A DNA stretch of 41,705 nucleotides from Sphingomonas sp. Leaf339 (GCF_001426195.1 NZ_LMRS01000004.1:1-41705), one strand, 5' to 3'. Positions 17,127-27,096 are shown, counted from the first letter of the stretch. Translations and numbers: made by a program. Notes: generated by a model from the sequence alone, not told the origin.

Positions 17127-17552
17127 TCAGCGCCAGATCGACAGGATCGAACGCCTGCTCCCGAGCAGAGGCTTACCGTGCGACGTGTTGTGCGACATCA
17201 AGCGACGCGAGGTCCGGATAGCGTGACGTGCCTGCATCAAGGATGCCCCGCGTCGAGTATCGTAAATGCGTCCATGGACCTTGATCGGTTCCATCAGCCT
17301 TGCAGCGATGTCCGCCGGCTGTGTCTCAGGCGTCACGCTATAAGCGTTGTCCCGCTCAAGGAGCTTGCCGCCATGCACCAGCAGGAGGATACCAGCGCTT
17401 GCGAGCATGAAGGTCAACAATCCAAGCGCGAATTCCGCAGTCTGCGCCGGTCCTTGGTAAGCCGCTTGGTAGACCGAGCGGTGCACAAGGGTCGATGCCC
17501 CCGATGCCGCGATCAGCATCACGCCGACGAGACGGGGCGGTAATCTATGCAT
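17127..17552 (-). CDS. Small two-helix membrane protein upstream of corA
   Basis: The 141-residue product, taken from ATG 17552, has two hydrophobic helices (VGVMLIAASGAS and FALGLLTFMLASAGILLLV) and a long soluble basic tail. The second helix and its end (F--ASAG-LL--HGGKLL) resemble the second helix of the upstream protein (FLGASAGSALVMLGHHLF), so the two appear to be tandem paralogues. The start overlaps the end of the upstream gene by eight bases, and GGAAACC precedes it; a GTG at 17576 is an alternative. Corresponding function is unknown. Confidence 0.7.
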   Translation of the reverse strand: MHRLPPRLVGVMLIAASGASTLVHRSVYQAAYQGPAQTAEFALGLLTFMLASAGILLLVHGGKLLERDNAYSVTPETQPADIAARLMEPIKVHGRIYDTRRGASLMQARHAIRTSRRLMSHNTSHGKPLLGSRRSILSIWR

Positions 17553-18084
17553 CAGCGGTTTCCGGGGATCTGACACCGCCGTTACGAAGGCTCAAGCGGC
17601 CAGCGATCCGTGGCTGAAACCCTGCGGACGTCGCGATTGCAATGGCGGTGCGGCCACGCCGTTCGCCTTGGGCAAAGCGTTCCGCCGCTTGGGCAGAGGG
17701 GAAACGTCCCAGCATCGCCCCTGCACTCTCGCGTACGGTCCAGCTGCCATCGGTATCGCGTCCGACCACGAGCAATGCAGGTTCCGTCGTATTCATGACT
17801 TTCGAGTTCTCCGGAGGCAGGAAGGTGTCACGAGACCGGGGCTGCCAGCGCTCGCTGACCTCGATTTCGTCGAACAGATGGTGGCCGAGCATCACCAGCG
17901 CGCTGCCGGCGCTCGCTCCCAGGAAGCAGATTGCTGCAAAAGCGTAAGCAAATGCGCCAGCATTCTGAGATGAAATATGCATCGCACTCAGGCGCAAAAC
18001 AGCGGTGTACGCTATTGCGCAAAGGAGAAGTCCAGAGGCGCGCAAACCGAGGTCCGCACGCCGCGACCGATGCCACGCCGTCAT
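17545..18084 (-). CDS. Two-helix membrane domain fused to a DUF2188-like domain
   Basis: The 179-residue product has two parts. Residues 1-95 contain two hydrophobic helices (LRASGLLLCAIAYTAVL and FAAICFLGASAGSALVML). From Met97 (coordinate 17796) the sequence MNTTEPALLVVGRDTDGSW starts a DUF2188-like domain paralogous to the protein at 15734-15997. GGAGAA lies before the Met97 codon, so the second half may also be translated alone, and the gene may be a fusion of two formerly separate genes. It is the first gene behind box 2, 40 bp from it, and is followed by a paralogue of its own membrane half and by corA. Confidence 0.7.
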   Translation of the reverse strand: MTAWHRSRRADLGLRASGLLLCAIAYTAVLRLSAMHISSQNAGAFAYAFAAICFLGASAGSALVMLGHHLFDEIEVSERWQPRSRDTFLPPENSKVMNTTEPALLVVGRDTDGSWTVRESAGAMLGRFPSAQAAERFAQGERRGRTAIAIATSAGFQPRIAGRLSLRNGGVRSPETADA

Positions 18085-18123
18085 GCCACAATCCTTGTTG
18101 TGGCAATCCAGTTATCGACCTCG

Positions 18124-18171
18124 GCATAGCAATTCGAGATCGATTCCAGTTATTTGCGTAGCGCCCGCATA
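18124..18171 (-). promoter_or_regulatory. kdp-like promoter box 2 (between kdpE and the corA unit)
   Basis: Reading leftward, TATGC (18171-18167) and TACGC (18160-18156) are 11 bp apart, followed by 8 bp and the 24-mer at 18147-18124, which is identical to box 3 at 23 of 24 positions. It starts 34 bp after the kdpE stop and ends 39 bp before the next gene, so the corA unit has its own promoter and is not just read through from kdp. Confidence 0.78.
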
Positions 18172-18205
18172 GTGCAGGACGATTTTGCCTGGTCTTACGA
18201 GATAG

Positions 18206-18892
18206 TCACGCGTCGGAGCGCAGGCGATATCCAACACCCAGTTCGTTGGCGATCACGCTGCCGACCGGCCCTGGATGCTCCAGCTTCTGCCGAAGATTGC
18301 GGATGACGATGCGGAGATACTCGACGCGTGGTTCCTCCTCACCTCCCCAGGCAGCGGCAAGTACGCGCTCGTGTGTCACGACCCGACCGATATGTCGGGT
18401 GAGCACGGCAAGCACGTCATGTTCCTTGCGCGTGAGGTGAAGTTCCTCTGTTCCTCGGAACACGATCCGTCGATCCAGATCGATGCTGATATCGCCGCGT
18501 TGCACGATCTTCTGTGTGGTTTCCGACAATCCGTGGTGGCGCAACGCCACGCGAAGCCGCGCCAGTAACTCATCGGTGTCGAATGGCTTGCTGACGAAAT
18601 CGTGCGCGCCGAGATCGAGCGCAGTCACTTTTTCATCGACCGCATCTCGTGCCGATACCACTAATATGACGGCATCGCCGTGGACGAGCAGCAGCGGTAT
18701 AAGGGTCAGACCATCGCGGTCAGGCAGACCGAGATCGAGCAGCACAGCGCTTGGATGCTCGGTTGCTGCCTGGTGCAACGCCTGCCGTCCGTCCTCGGCC
18801 TCGACAACCGTGTAGCCAGCCCGGACGAGCGTGTTGCGAAGAAGGCGACGGATGGCGGGTTCATCGTCCACCACGAGTACTTTGGCAGGCAT
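18206..18892 (-). CDS. kdpE: KdpE response regulator
   Basis: The 228-residue protein is an OmpR/PhoB-type regulator. The receiver domain (1-115) has the acidic pocket DDE (9-11), phosphorylation site Asp53 in LLDLGLPD, and Lys102 in SKPFD. The C-terminal winged helix contains LTRKEHDVLAVL and VEYLRIVIRNLRQKLE. It starts immediately after the KdpD stop (TGA directly followed by ATG), so the pair is co-translated. KdpE activates kdpFABC at low K+ or high osmolarity. The family binds direct repeats of about 11 bp, which matches the three boxes in this window. Confidence 0.95.
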   Translation of the reverse strand: MPAKVLVVDDEPAIRRLLRNTLVRAGYTVVEAEDGRQALHQAATEHPSAVLLDLGLPDRDGLTLIPLLLVHGDAVILVVSARDAVDEKVTALDLGAHDFVSKPFDTDELLARLRVALRHHGLSETTQKIVQRGDISIDLDRRIVFRGTEELHLTRKEHDVLAVLTRHIGRVVTHERVLAAAWGGEEEPRVEYLRIVIRNLRQKLEHPGPVGSVIANELGVGYRLRSDA

Positions 18893-21568
18893 TCAGGTTA
18901 GACCTTCTGGTGCGGGATCACGGACGATCAGGGTCGAGGGGAAGACGAGCGTGAAGGCTGCACCGGTGGCATCGTCGCGGTTCGCAGCCTCGACGGCCAT
19001 GCCCATTGCTTCAGCGAATGCCTTGACGATCGCAAGGCCAAGGCCGGTCCCGCCAATGGCACGATCGGAGCCCTCAAGGCGGCGGAACGTCTCGAACACT
19101 TCCGTTTCCCGGCCAGGCGGCAAGCCTGGTCCATTGTCTAAGACAACGAGACGAAGTTCTCCGAAGCGATGGCGGCCTTCAATAACGATTTCGGTTCCCG
19201 GATCTCCATAGCGACCGGCATTGTCGAGGAGATTGAGCAGGCAATGGTGCAGGAGCTGCGGATCGGCGCGGACAAGGGGAAGGCCCGGCGGGACGTCGAG
19301 CCGTACGCCATGACCTTCGAGAGCGCGCCGGGCATCGTGCGCTGCACCGGTCACCGCTTCTTCAAGGTCGGTCGCTTCGATATTGAGCTTCAACGCGCCC
19401 GCCTCCACGCGAGCCATGTCGAGCAGGTTGGCGACGAAGCGATTGAGGCGGGCAGCTTCGCCCTTGATCGTCCCGATCAGTTCGGGCGTCGCCCCGTGCT
19501 CGAGTTGGTCTGCCGCTGCAATAACCGCGGTGAGCGGCGTGCGAAAGTCGTGGCTGACCGAAGACAGGAGGGCCGCGCGTAGCCGGTCCCTGGTCCGTAC
19601 CGTCTCCACATCGCGCATCTCGACTTCAAGCCGCAGCCGCTCAAGGACAAGCGCGGACTGATCGATAAGGCTGCTGAGCAACGGGAGCTGATCGGCACGC
19701 ACGGGGTTAGCTGTCGTATCCTTCGCCACGCCAAGAACGCCTAGAACACGACCTCCTGCCTTCAGGGGCTGGAAGAGCCATTCCGAGGCCGCGAGCGTGC
19801 CCGAGCCCTTGCCTGCCGCCATGCCGGTGTCCAACGCCCAGGTGGCTGCGGCAGTGTCCATGGTGGTCAGGTGATAGGCTGGATCGCTCGCGGCGAGAAT
19901 TTCGAGGCTTTTGCCGACCCCGGGTACGAGCAGAACCACTTGCACTTCGAGAAGGCCGCGAACGTCATCGCAGATCATCTGCGCGGCCACGTCGATGTCA
20001 TTGACGCTTGTGATCTGGCGCAGGAAACCTGCGAGCGTCGCGTTGGTGCGGGCGCTTGCCGCAGCAAGATCGGCCTGAGCCCGGACGCGAGACGTTAGCT
20101 GACTGGTTGCGACCGCAACGCCGAGCAGCACGACCACCGAGATAACATTCTCGGGGTTGCTGATAGTGAGTGTGCCGACTGGCGGGAGAAAAAAGAAGTT
20201 GTAGGCAAGGCTGGAAGCGATGCCAGCAAATAGGCCGGTACGCAGGCCGTAGAGGCTTGCGGCTGCCATGACGGGCAAGAGGTACAGAAGCCCAACATTG
20301 CCAAGATTAAGCACGTGGAACAGCGCACTGGCGACGGCGGTGACCCCCGCCACGAGGGCCGCGGTGATCGCGTAGCCGGCTGGCGTGCCCCAGTGTGCCG
20401 GTCGGCGCCGCCTACGCTCTTGGTTCGCCTGCTCTGCAAAGATCGGCAGCACGTGAACAGTTACACCAGGGGTGTCACGGATCAATCGGTCAACAACGGA
20501 GCCGTGGAGGAGTTCGAACCACCGCGACCGGCGTGATTTACCCATGACCAACTGGGTTGCTCGGGCGTCAACCAGAAAGCTCTGAATGCCCTCTACCACA
20601 TTGGTAGCTGGCACAGTCGCGACAGCAGCGCCAAGTTGGGTAGCCAGTGTCATTGCTGCAGCGACACGCTGGTGCTGGACGTCCGAAAAATGGGCGGCGC
20701 GCGGGGTTTCGATAAAGACTGCCGTCCAAGGTCCTCGTAGCCCATCCGCGACACGCTTTGCGGCGCGGACCAGTGCGTCCGCGCCCGGCAGTTCGTTGAT
20801 AGCAACAACGATCCGGTCACTGCCCGCCCACGTGCCACCAAGGCCCAGAGCACGTACGTCGTCGAGCATACGCGCGTCGACGGCTTGGGCCGCACGACGC
20901 AGCGCCAGTTCGCGCAAAGCAGACAGATTGGATTTGGAAAAGAAGTGCGACAGCGCTCGCGTTGCTTCGTGCGGCAGATAGACTTTGCCTGCACGTAGTC
21001 GTTCGATCAGCTCATCCGGCGGGATGTCGACGACCTCAATCTCGGCCATCTCCAGTACGCTGTCCGGCACTGTCTCGCGCACGCGGACACGCGTGAAGCT
21101 GGCGACGATGTCATTCAGACTTTCAACGTGCTGGATGTTGACGGTCGAGTAGACGTCGATCCCTGCGACAAGCAGTTCCTCGACATCTTGATAGCGTTTG
21201 GGATGACGGCTGCCGGGTGCGTTCGTATGCGCGAGTTCGTCGACCAGAACGAGACGCGGCGCGCGGGTTAGGATCGCATCCAGATCCATCTCTTGGAGCG
21301 TCCGGCCTTCATATGAAATTGCCCGACGTGGTGTGATCTCATGACCTCGGGTGAGCGCTTCTGTTTCCGCGCGTCCATGGGTTTCAACCACACCGACGAC
21401 GACATCGACGCCGTCCCGTTTACGCGCCGCACCCTCGGACAACATCTCGAAGGTTTTGCCGACCCCCGGGGCCGCACCGAGGAAAACCTTGAAGCGCCCC
21501 CTGCCCTCCTGCGCCGCTGCGCGCAGAAGAGCGTCCGGGTCAGGTCTTCCATCGCCTGAGACAGGCAT
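18893..21568 (-). CDS. kdpD: KdpD sensor histidine kinase
   Basis: The 891-residue protein has the full KdpD plan: the N-terminal KdpD domain with Walker A APGVGKT and LVDELAHTNAPGSRHPKRYQ (shown in part), a universal-stress-protein-like domain (about 250-370), four membrane helices of the DUF4118 type (about 400-500), a GAF-like domain, and the kinase core with His673 in SVSHDFRTPL, the N box NLLDNAGRYG and the G boxes DNGPGLPPG and GGTGLGLAI. It senses K+ limitation and phosphorylates KdpE. Its ATG shares one base with the kdpC stop (TGATG). Nothing suggests loss of function. Confidence 0.96.
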   Translation of the reverse strand: MPVSGDGRPDPDALLRAAAQEGRGRFKVFLGAAPGVGKTFEMLSEGAARKRDGVDVVVGVVETHGRAETEALTRGHEITPRRAISYEGRTLQEMDLDAILTRAPRLVLVDELAHTNAPGSRHPKRYQDVEELLVAGIDVYSTVNIQHVESLNDIVASFTRVRVRETVPDSVLEMAEIEVVDIPPDELIERLRAGKVYLPHEATRALSHFFSKSNLSALRELALRRAAQAVDARMLDDVRALGLGGTWAGSDRIVVAINELPGADALVRAAKRVADGLRGPWTAVFIETPRAAHFSDVQHQRVAAAMTLATQLGAAVATVPATNVVEGIQSFLVDARATQLVMGKSRRSRWFELLHGSVVDRLIRDTPGVTVHVLPIFAEQANQERRRRRPAHWGTPAGYAITAALVAGVTAVASALFHVLNLGNVGLLYLLPVMAAASLYGLRTGLFAGIASSLAYNFFFLPPVGTLTISNPENVISVVVLLGVAVATSQLTSRVRAQADLAAASARTNATLAGFLRQITSVNDIDVAAQMICDDVRGLLEVQVVLLVPGVGKSLEILAASDPAYHLTTMDTAAATWALDTGMAAGKGSGTLAASEWLFQPLKAGGRVLGVLGVAKDTTANPVRADQLPLLSSLIDQSALVLERLRLEVEMRDVETVRTRDRLRAALLSSVSHDFRTPLTAVIAAADQLEHGATPELIGTIKGEAARLNRFVANLLDMARVEAGALKLNIEATDLEEAVTGAAHDARRALEGHGVRLDVPPGLPLVRADPQLLHHCLLNLLDNAGRYGDPGTEIVIEGRHRFGELRLVVLDNGPGLPPGRETEVFETFRRLEGSDRAIGGTGLGLAIVKAFAEAMGMAVEAANRDDATGAAFTLVFPSTLIVRDPAPEGLT

Positions 21569-22167
21569 CAGCGCGGGCGTGTCCCGGAGGTGCTGATGCC
21601 TGACGGTGCGTCGAGTGCACGGTTGAGGGCCAGTACGTTGACGTGAGCTTCACCCAGGATGGACGCCTCAGTCGTGTCAGCGACTAGCTGGCGAACACGG
21701 TCGATTGGCACACCGCGGACCCGCGCCACGCGCGACGCTTGAGCCAATGCGGCAGCGGGCGACAGATCGGGATCAAGCCCCGAGCCACTGGCGGTGATCA
21801 GATCGGCGGGCATTGGTCCTGCGACGCCTTCGGCGCGACGCTTCGCTACGTCGGACTTCACGCGGTCGACCAGGGCTTGGCTCGCCGGACCTAGGTTTGA
21901 ACCGGACGATGCAAGGCCATCATAGCCTTTTCCGGCAGCGGACGGCCGCGTCTGGAAGTAGCGGTCTGCAGTGAAGGCCTGTCCAACCACACTTGAACCT
22001 ATGACTGTGCCACGAGCGTCCCGCACCAGGCTGCCATTCGCCTGGCTTGGGAAAATCGTTTGACCGATCCCGGTCATGGCAAGCGGATAGACGAGCCCGA
22101 GAAGGACTGCGAACAGGATCGTCATGACGATCGCAGGTCGCAGTGCGGAGGTGAAATCCTTGCCCAT
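21568..22167 (-). CDS. kdpC: KdpC subunit of the potassium-transporting ATPase
   Basis: The 199-residue protein has one N-terminal membrane helix (ALRPAIVMTILFAVLLGLVY, in part) and a periplasmic domain with the family features QANGSLV, GSSVVGQ, YFQTRPSAAG, DLITASGSGLDPDLSP and VNVLALNRAL. KdpC helps K+ binding and stabilises the KdpA-KdpB complex. The gene follows kdpB by 12 bp and overlaps kdpD by one base. Length is typical. Confidence 0.96.
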   Translation of the reverse strand: MGKDFTSALRPAIVMTILFAVLLGLVYPLAMTGIGQTIFPSQANGSLVRDARGTVIGSSVVGQAFTADRYFQTRPSAAGKGYDGLASSGSNLGPASQALVDRVKSDVAKRRAEGVAGPMPADLITASGSGLDPDLSPAAALAQASRVARVRGVPIDRVRQLVADTTEASILGEAHVNVLALNRALDAPSGISTSGTRPR

Positions 22168-22179
22168 GTCTGTCTTTCC

Positions 22180-24216
22180 TTACGCGAGACCGAGGCCACC
22201 GACCACGAGGTCGATGATCTTGATGCCAATGAACGGTGCTACCAGGCCACCAAGGCCGTAGACCGCGAGGTTACGGGCAAGCAGTGGTCCAGCTGCCATC
22301 GGCTTGTAGGCTACGCCGCGCAGTGCCAGCGGCACCAGGCAGGGGATGATGACGGCGTTGAAGATGATCGCCGACAGGATCGCGCTTTCAGGACTGCCCA
22401 GGCGCATAACGTTCAGCACGCCAAGCCCCGGATAGAGTACGACGAACATTGCTGGGATGATGGCAAAATACTTTGCCACGTCGTTGGCGACCGAGAAGGT
22501 CGTCAGCGCACCGCGGGTCATCAGCAGCTGCTTGCCGAGACCTACGACCTCGATCAGCTTGGTCGGATCGCTGTCGAGATCAACCATGTTGCCCGCTTCA
22601 CGTGCAGCCTGCGTGCCGGTGTTCATCGCAACGCCAACATCGGCCTGCGCGAGCGCTGGCGCGTCGTTGGTGCCGTCGCCGCACATCGCGACCAGTCGCC
22701 CACCGGTCTGTTCCTTGCGGATCAGCTCGAGCTTGTCCTCAGGCGTCGCCTGGGCAAGAAAATCGTCGACGCCGGCTTCGGCCGCGATCGCTGCGGCAGT
22801 AAGCGGATTGTCGCCGGTGATCATCACCGTGCGAATGCCCATGGCACGCAGCTCGCCAAAACGCTCGCGAATGCCGGCCTTGACCACGTCCTTGAGGAAA
22901 ATGGCGCCAAGCAACCGTCCGTCCTGCGCAACTGCAAGCGGCGTACCGCCTGCGCGTGCGATCTCATCGGTAATCCGGCGCAACTCAGTAGCGGCTGCGG
23001 TTTCGCCCGAGCCTGCGTTGGCACGCAGGATCGAATCCACCGCACCCTTCTGGATCAATGATCCGCCGACCTTCACGCCCGAGATGCGCGTTTGTGCCGT
23101 GAACGGGATGATCTCGGCACCGGCAGGTAGCTCAGCCGTTGCCACGTGAAATTTTTCACGCGCGAGAAGCACGATCGAACGGCCTTCCGGCGTCTCGTCG
23201 GCAAGGCTCGCCACCAAAGCGGCCTCGGCCAGCTCCTGTGGGCTGGTCCCGGACACCGCCCGGAACTCGCTCGCCTGACGGTCACCGATCGTAATCGTGC
23301 CGGTCTTGTCGAGCAGCAGAACGTCGATGTCGCCCGCTGCTTCAACTGCGCGGCCCGACTTTGCGAGCACGTTGAACCGTACCAGGCGGTCCATGCCGGC
23401 GATGCCGATGGCCGACAACAGCGCAGCAATTGTCGTTGGGATCAGCGTGATGAGCAAGGCTGCCAGGATCGCGACCGGGATCGACCCGCCCGCATAAGTG
23501 GCGAAGCCCGGGATCGTCCCGACTGCGATCAGGAAGATGATCGTAAGGCCGACGAGTAGCAGGGTCAGAGCGATCTCGTTCGGCGTCTTCTGGCGCTCTG
23601 CACCTTCCACGAGTGCAATCATCCGATCGAGAAAGCCCTTGCCGGGCTCGACGGTGACCTTGACGCGGATCTCGTCGGAGATGACGCGGGTGCCAGCGGT
23701 AACCGCCGATCGGTCGCCGCCTGCTTCACGGATAACCGGCGCGCTCTCGCCGGTGATCGCTGCCTCGTTGACTGAGGCAACACCCGAGACGACATCGCCG
23801 TCCGAAGGGATCAGATCGTTGGTCTCGACCAGCACGATGTCACCGACCTTGAGCTGGCTGGCTGGGACATTTTCGAATTCACGGCCGGCGCCTTTCAGGC
23901 GCTTGGCGGTCAGTTCCGCCTTGGTCGCACGCAAGCTTGCTGCCTGCGCCTTGCCGCGCCCCTCAGCCAGCGCCTCGGCGAAGGTGCCGAACAGCACGGT
24001 CAGCCACAGCCAGATAACGAGCTGCAGTTTGAAACCGACGGACAGATTGTCCTGCCCGATCACGAGCAGGACGGTCATCAGCGCCGCGACCGCGGCGGTG
24101 ACGAACATGACCGGGTTGCGAACGAGTTCCTTGGGGTTGAGCTTCAGGAACGACGCCTTGATCGCGGGCACGACAAGGTCGGCCGTGAACAGGCTCTTGG
24201 ATTGGGTTTTTGCCAT
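22180..24216 (-). CDS. kdpB: KdpB, catalytic P-type ATPase subunit
   Basis: The 678-residue protein is the ATP-hydrolysing subunit of the Kdp potassium pump. TGES lies at 155-158 (actuator), the phosphorylation motif DKTGT begins at Asp303, and the hinge [22 protein letters not shown] follows (in part). The segments before residue 60 and at 215-275 are membrane helices. It follows kdpA by 13 bp. All catalytic residues I can check are present. Confidence 0.97.
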   Translation of the reverse strand: MAKTQSKSLFTADLVVPAIKASFLKLNPKELVRNPVMFVTAAVAALMTVLLVIGQDNLSVGFKLQLVIWLWLTVLFGTFAEALAEGRGKAQAASLRATKAELTAKRLKGAGREFENVPASQLKVGDIVLVETNDLIPSDGDVVSGVASVNEAAITGESAPVIREAGGDRSAVTAGTRVISDEIRVKVTVEPGKGFLDRMIALVEGAERQKTPNEIALTLLLVGLTIIFLIAVGTIPGFATYAGGSIPVAILAALLITLIPTTIAALLSAIGIAGMDRLVRFNVLAKSGRAVEAAGDIDVLLLDKTGTITIGDRQASEFRAVSGTSPQELAEAALVASLADETPEGRSIVLLAREKFHVATAELPAGAEIIPFTAQTRISGVKVGGSLIQKGAVDSILRANAGSGETAAATELRRITDEIARAGGTPLAVAQDGRLLGAIFLKDVVKAGIRERFGELRAMGIRTVMITGDNPLTAAAIAAEAGVDDFLAQATPEDKLELIRKEQTGGRLVAMCGDGTNDAPALAQADVGVAMNTGTQAAREAGNMVDLDSDPTKLIEVVGLGKQLLMTRGALTTFSVANDVAKYFAIIPAMFVVLYPGLGVLNVMRLGSPESAILSAIIFNAVIIPCLVPLALRGVAYKPMAAGPLLARNLAVYGLGGLVAPFIGIKIIDLVVGGLGLA

Positions 24217-24229
24217 GTCAGGCGCCCCT

Positions 24230-25933
24230 TCAGGACAGTTTGCCGCTGATCATCGCGAGATGATCGGCGATTGGACCAAGCGCGAGGCTCGGCAGGAACG
24301 TCAGGCCGCCCAGGATCAACACGATACCGACCAGCAATCCGACCCACAGTCCCCCCGTCGTGGGGAAGGACCCGGAACTCTCCGGCGTATACTTCTTCGC
24401 TGCCAGGCCGCCGGCGATCGCCAGCATCGGCACGATGATGAAGAAGCGGCCGACCCACATCGCAACGCCGAGCAACCCGTTATAATAGGGCGTGTTGGCG
24501 GTGAGGCCTGCGAACGCAGAGCCGTTATTTCCGACCGCGCTGGTGAAGGCGTAGAGGATTTCGGAGAAGCCATGCGGCCCCTTGTTCAGCGGCCCCGCCA
24601 GTCCCTGCGCCAGCACGGACGACAGCGCCGTGAACCCCAGGATCATCAGCGGAAGCACAGCGATTGCAAGCACCGCGAGTTTCACCTCACGCGCCTCGAT
24701 CTTCTTACCGACATATTCCGGCGTACGACCGACCATCAGACCGGCGACGAACACTGCGAGTATGGCAAAGAGCAAGAAACCGTAGATACCTGCGCCAACA
24801 CCGCCGATGACGACCTCACCCAGCTGCATGTTGAATAGCGGTATCATGCCGCCAAGCGCGGTGAAGCTATCGTGCATGCTGTTGACGGCACCGCACGACG
24901 CAGCGGTAGTGACGACCGAGAACAATGCAGATGCTGCGATCCCGAAGCGGACCTCCTTGCCCTCCATGTTGCCGCCCGCGACGCCAAGATTGTGCAGTAC
25001 CGGGTTGCCTGCGGCCTCCTGCCAATAGGTGACGGTCACACCAGCGAGGAACAGGATCACCATCGCCGACAGGATCGCCCAGCCTTGCTTGGTGTTGCCG
25101 ACTGCCTTGCCGAACGTCCACGTCAGCCCGAAACCGATCAGGAAGATCGACAGCATTTGTATGAGGTTGGTCAGTGCGGTCGGATTCTCGAACGGGTGCG
25201 CGGAGTTCGCGTTGAAGAAGCCGCCACCGTTGGTGCCGAGCATCTTGATCGCCTCCTGGCTCGCAACCGGGCCGAGCAGCAGCGACTGTTTTACACCCTC
25301 GAGCGTTTGGACGTCGACCACACCGGCCATCGTCTGCGGCACGCCGCTGGCAATCAGGAAGAGCGCGTAAACGATTGAGATTGGCAGCAGGACGTAGAGT
25401 GTGACCCGCGTCACATCAGCCCAGAAATTGCCGATCGCCTTCGACTCCCGGCGCGCGAAGCCCCGGAACAGTGCGAAGGCGAGTGCGATGCCGGTTGCAG
25501 CGGACAGGAAGTTATGGATCGTCAGCCCCAGCATCTGGCTGAGGTTCGACATGGTGCTCTCACCGCCATAGCTCTGCCAGTTGGTGTTCGTGGTAAAGCT
25601 GATCGCGGTATTGAACGCTAGGTTCGGCGCCAGCCCTGCCAGCCCCTGCGGGTTACCTGGCAGTACGCCTTGCAGACGCAGCACCGCATAGGTGAATACC
25701 ATCAACGCGACGTTGAACAGTAGCATGTGCAGCGCATAGCGGCGCCAGCCCTGTTCGACGTTTGGATCAATCCCGGCAAGCTTGTAAAAGCCGCGCTCGA
25801 CCGGACCCAGTACGACGTGAAGCGGGGTACGCCGTCCTTCGTACAGCGTGAAAAGCCACGTGCCGACCGGTTTGGTCAGCGCCAGCAATATGGCAACGAA
25901 GCCCAGAATAAGGAACCAGCCCTGGAGTGTCAT
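24230..25933 (-). CDS. kdpA: KdpA, potassium-binding channel-like subunit
   Basis: The 567-residue integral membrane protein binds and conducts K+ in the KdpFABC pump. Selectivity-filter-like sequences are visible: [42 protein letters not shown] and [11 protein letters not shown]. The ATG at 25933 is chosen because AAGGAGG precedes it and MTLQGWFLI is the expected start. A longer frame begins upstream inside kdpF and lacks family support. It lies 13 bp after kdpF. Confidence 0.97.
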   Translation of the reverse strand: MTLQGWFLILGFVAILLALTKPVGTWLFTLYEGRRTPLHVVLGPVERGFYKLAGIDPNVEQGWRRYALHMLLFNVALMVFTYAVLRLQGVLPGNPQGLAGLAPNLAFNTAISFTTNTNWQSYGGESTMSNLSQMLGLTIHNFLSAATGIALAFALFRGFARRESKAIGNFWADVTRVTLYVLLPISIVYALFLIASGVPQTMAGVVDVQTLEGVKQSLLLGPVASQEAIKMLGTNGGGFFNANSAHPFENPTALTNLIQMLSIFLIGFGLTWTFGKAVGNTKQGWAILSAMVILFLAGVTVTYWQEAAGNPVLHNLGVAGGNMEGKEVRFGIAASALFSVVTTAASCGAVNSMHDSFTALGGMIPLFNMQLGEVVIGGVGAGIYGFLLFAILAVFVAGLMVGRTPEYVGKKIEAREVKLAVLAIAVLPLMILGFTALSSVLAQGLAGPLNKGPHGFSEILYAFTSAVGNNGSAFAGLTANTPYYNGLLGVAMWVGRFFIIVPMLAIAGGLAAKKYTPESSGSFPTTGGLWVGLLVGIVLILGGLTFLPSLALGPIADHLAMISGKLS

Positions 25934-25946
25934 CGGTCCGCCTCCT

Positions 25947-26036
25947 TCAAAAGCGTTCGGGGCGGATGAGAACCGCCACAAGGTAGATTAGGAGGCCAAG
26001 CGCGGTGAGCGCCGCCAGCCAAAGGTCGAGGGTCAT
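25947..26036 (-). CDS. kdpF: KdpF, small stabilising subunit
   Basis: This 29-residue protein, [20 protein letters not shown] followed by AVLIRPERF, is a single membrane helix with the LIRPERF ending characteristic of KdpF. KdpF acts as a lipid-like stabiliser of the KdpABC complex. It is directly before kdpA and after the 27-residue gene. Confidence 0.92.
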   Translation of the reverse strand: MTLDLWLAALTALGLLIYLVAVLIRPERF

Positions 26037-26046
26037 TGCCGTCTCC

Positions 26047-26130
26047 TCAGGCGTTGTCGCATAGGCGGGCATAGGCGAGCGTGAGCGCCACCAGTCCGAC
26101 CATGATTGCGATCCAGAGCAAGTCCTGCAT
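26047..26130 (-). CDS. 27-residue single-helix protein before kdpF
   Basis: The frame starting at ATG 26130 encodes MQDLLWIAIMVGLVALTLAY and then ARLCDNA, a one-helix membrane peptide of KdpF size. I recall similar short peptides upstream of kdpF in other proteobacteria, without an assigned role. It lies between the porin (19 bp) and kdpF (10 bp), so it is part of the transcript. An accessory subunit or a translation-coupling leader are both possible. Confidence 0.7.
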   Translation of the reverse strand: MQDLLWIAIMVGLVALTLAYARLCDNA

Positions 26131-26149
26131 CAGGTGTCCTTTCAGAAGG

Positions 26150-27028
26150 TCAGAAGGCAGCCGTCAGCGAGACCACGACCTTGCCGCCAGCGATATTGCC
26201 GGTGCCGTCCTGACCCTTGCTGAAGCTGGGGCGGAGGTACGTCGCCTCCCGATTCGAGATGTCGGTGTCGATATAACTGACGTTAAATGTCAGGTTCTTG
26301 TAGGTGGCATCCGCACCCAGCGACCAATCCCAGTATTCGCCAGTAGGCGCTACAGCGGTCGCATTCGGACCTAAGCCATCCTGCCCCCAGCTGTGGCCGA
26401 CATGCGCCTTTGCCGTGATCGGCGTACCGGCAAGCGCCAGCGCGCCGTCGCCCCACAGATAGAGGTTGTCGTCCTTGGCGCCGGGATTGTTATAGACGCC
26501 ATTCACAGCATCGGCACCAGTGTTGTACCATTTGCCGATCGCCTGCTGCTTGGGCGCATAGGCCGCACCTGCGGTCAGCGTTGCCGTGCCGGCCGTGCCG
26601 GTCAGCTTCACATAGGGCTCCGCGAAATCGGTCTTATCGGCGCCGCCCGGATACATGTACCAGGTAAGACCGACGTCGAGCGTTGCATTGTCAGCGAGCT
26701 TCGCCTTGTAGCCCCCGATAAGATCGAGCTCCATGTTGGCGCCGCCAAACGTTCCCCACCCGGCGAGATTGGATCCCCAGACGCCAGCATACAGACCGCT
26801 TTCATGAGCAACTGTAATGCCGCCCTGAACAGCCATTTCCCGGTCGGACTGCGATACGCCGCGGAACCGGTAGTCGGAGGCGATCGCGGCCGAACCGCTG
26901 ACCGTCAGCGTCGATGGCGGAGCCGTGGCTTCAGCAGCCTCGGCCTTGTCGTTCGGCGTCGACTGAGCCTGTACAGTGGCTGGAAAAGCTAGGATCGCAA
27001 CGACCACGGCCGCATGACGGAACTTCAT
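26150..27028 (-). CDS. TorF/Gcw_chp-type outer membrane porin at the head of the kdp operon
   Basis: The 292-residue protein has a signal peptide (1-22, cleavage near TVQAQ), a short linker, and the SDYRFRGVSQSDREMAVQGG signature of the Gcw_chp (TIGR02001, TorF-like) family near residues 52-71. Alternating strands follow and the chain ends in VVVSLTAAF, with a terminal phenylalanine typical for beta-barrel insertion. ATG 27028 is preferred because AAGGGGTG precedes it and a signal peptide then begins. It is the first gene behind box 3, 69 bp upstream. Its place in front of the 27-residue peptide and kdpFABC suggests an outer membrane route used when potassium is scarce, but its solute is unproven. 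Confidence 0.85.
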   Translation of the reverse strand: MKFRHAAVVVAILAFPATVQAQSTPNDKAEAAEATAPPSTLTVSGSAAIASDYRFRGVSQSDREMAVQGGITVAHESGLYAGVWGSNLAGWGTFGGANMELDLIGGYKAKLADNATLDVGLTWYMYPGGADKTDFAEPYVKLTGTAGTATLTAGAAYAPKQQAIGKWYNTGADAVNGVYNNPGAKDDNLYLWGDGALALAGTPITAKAHVGHSWGQDGLGPNATAVAPTGEYWDWSLGADATYKNLTFNVSYIDTDISNREATYLRPSFSKGQDGTGNIAGGKVVVSLTAAF

Positions 27029-27096
27029 TATTACACCCCTTGAGCGGCGCTCGTCACGTGACGATGCCTTCAGGGATGTGCGATTAGGCGCATTCA

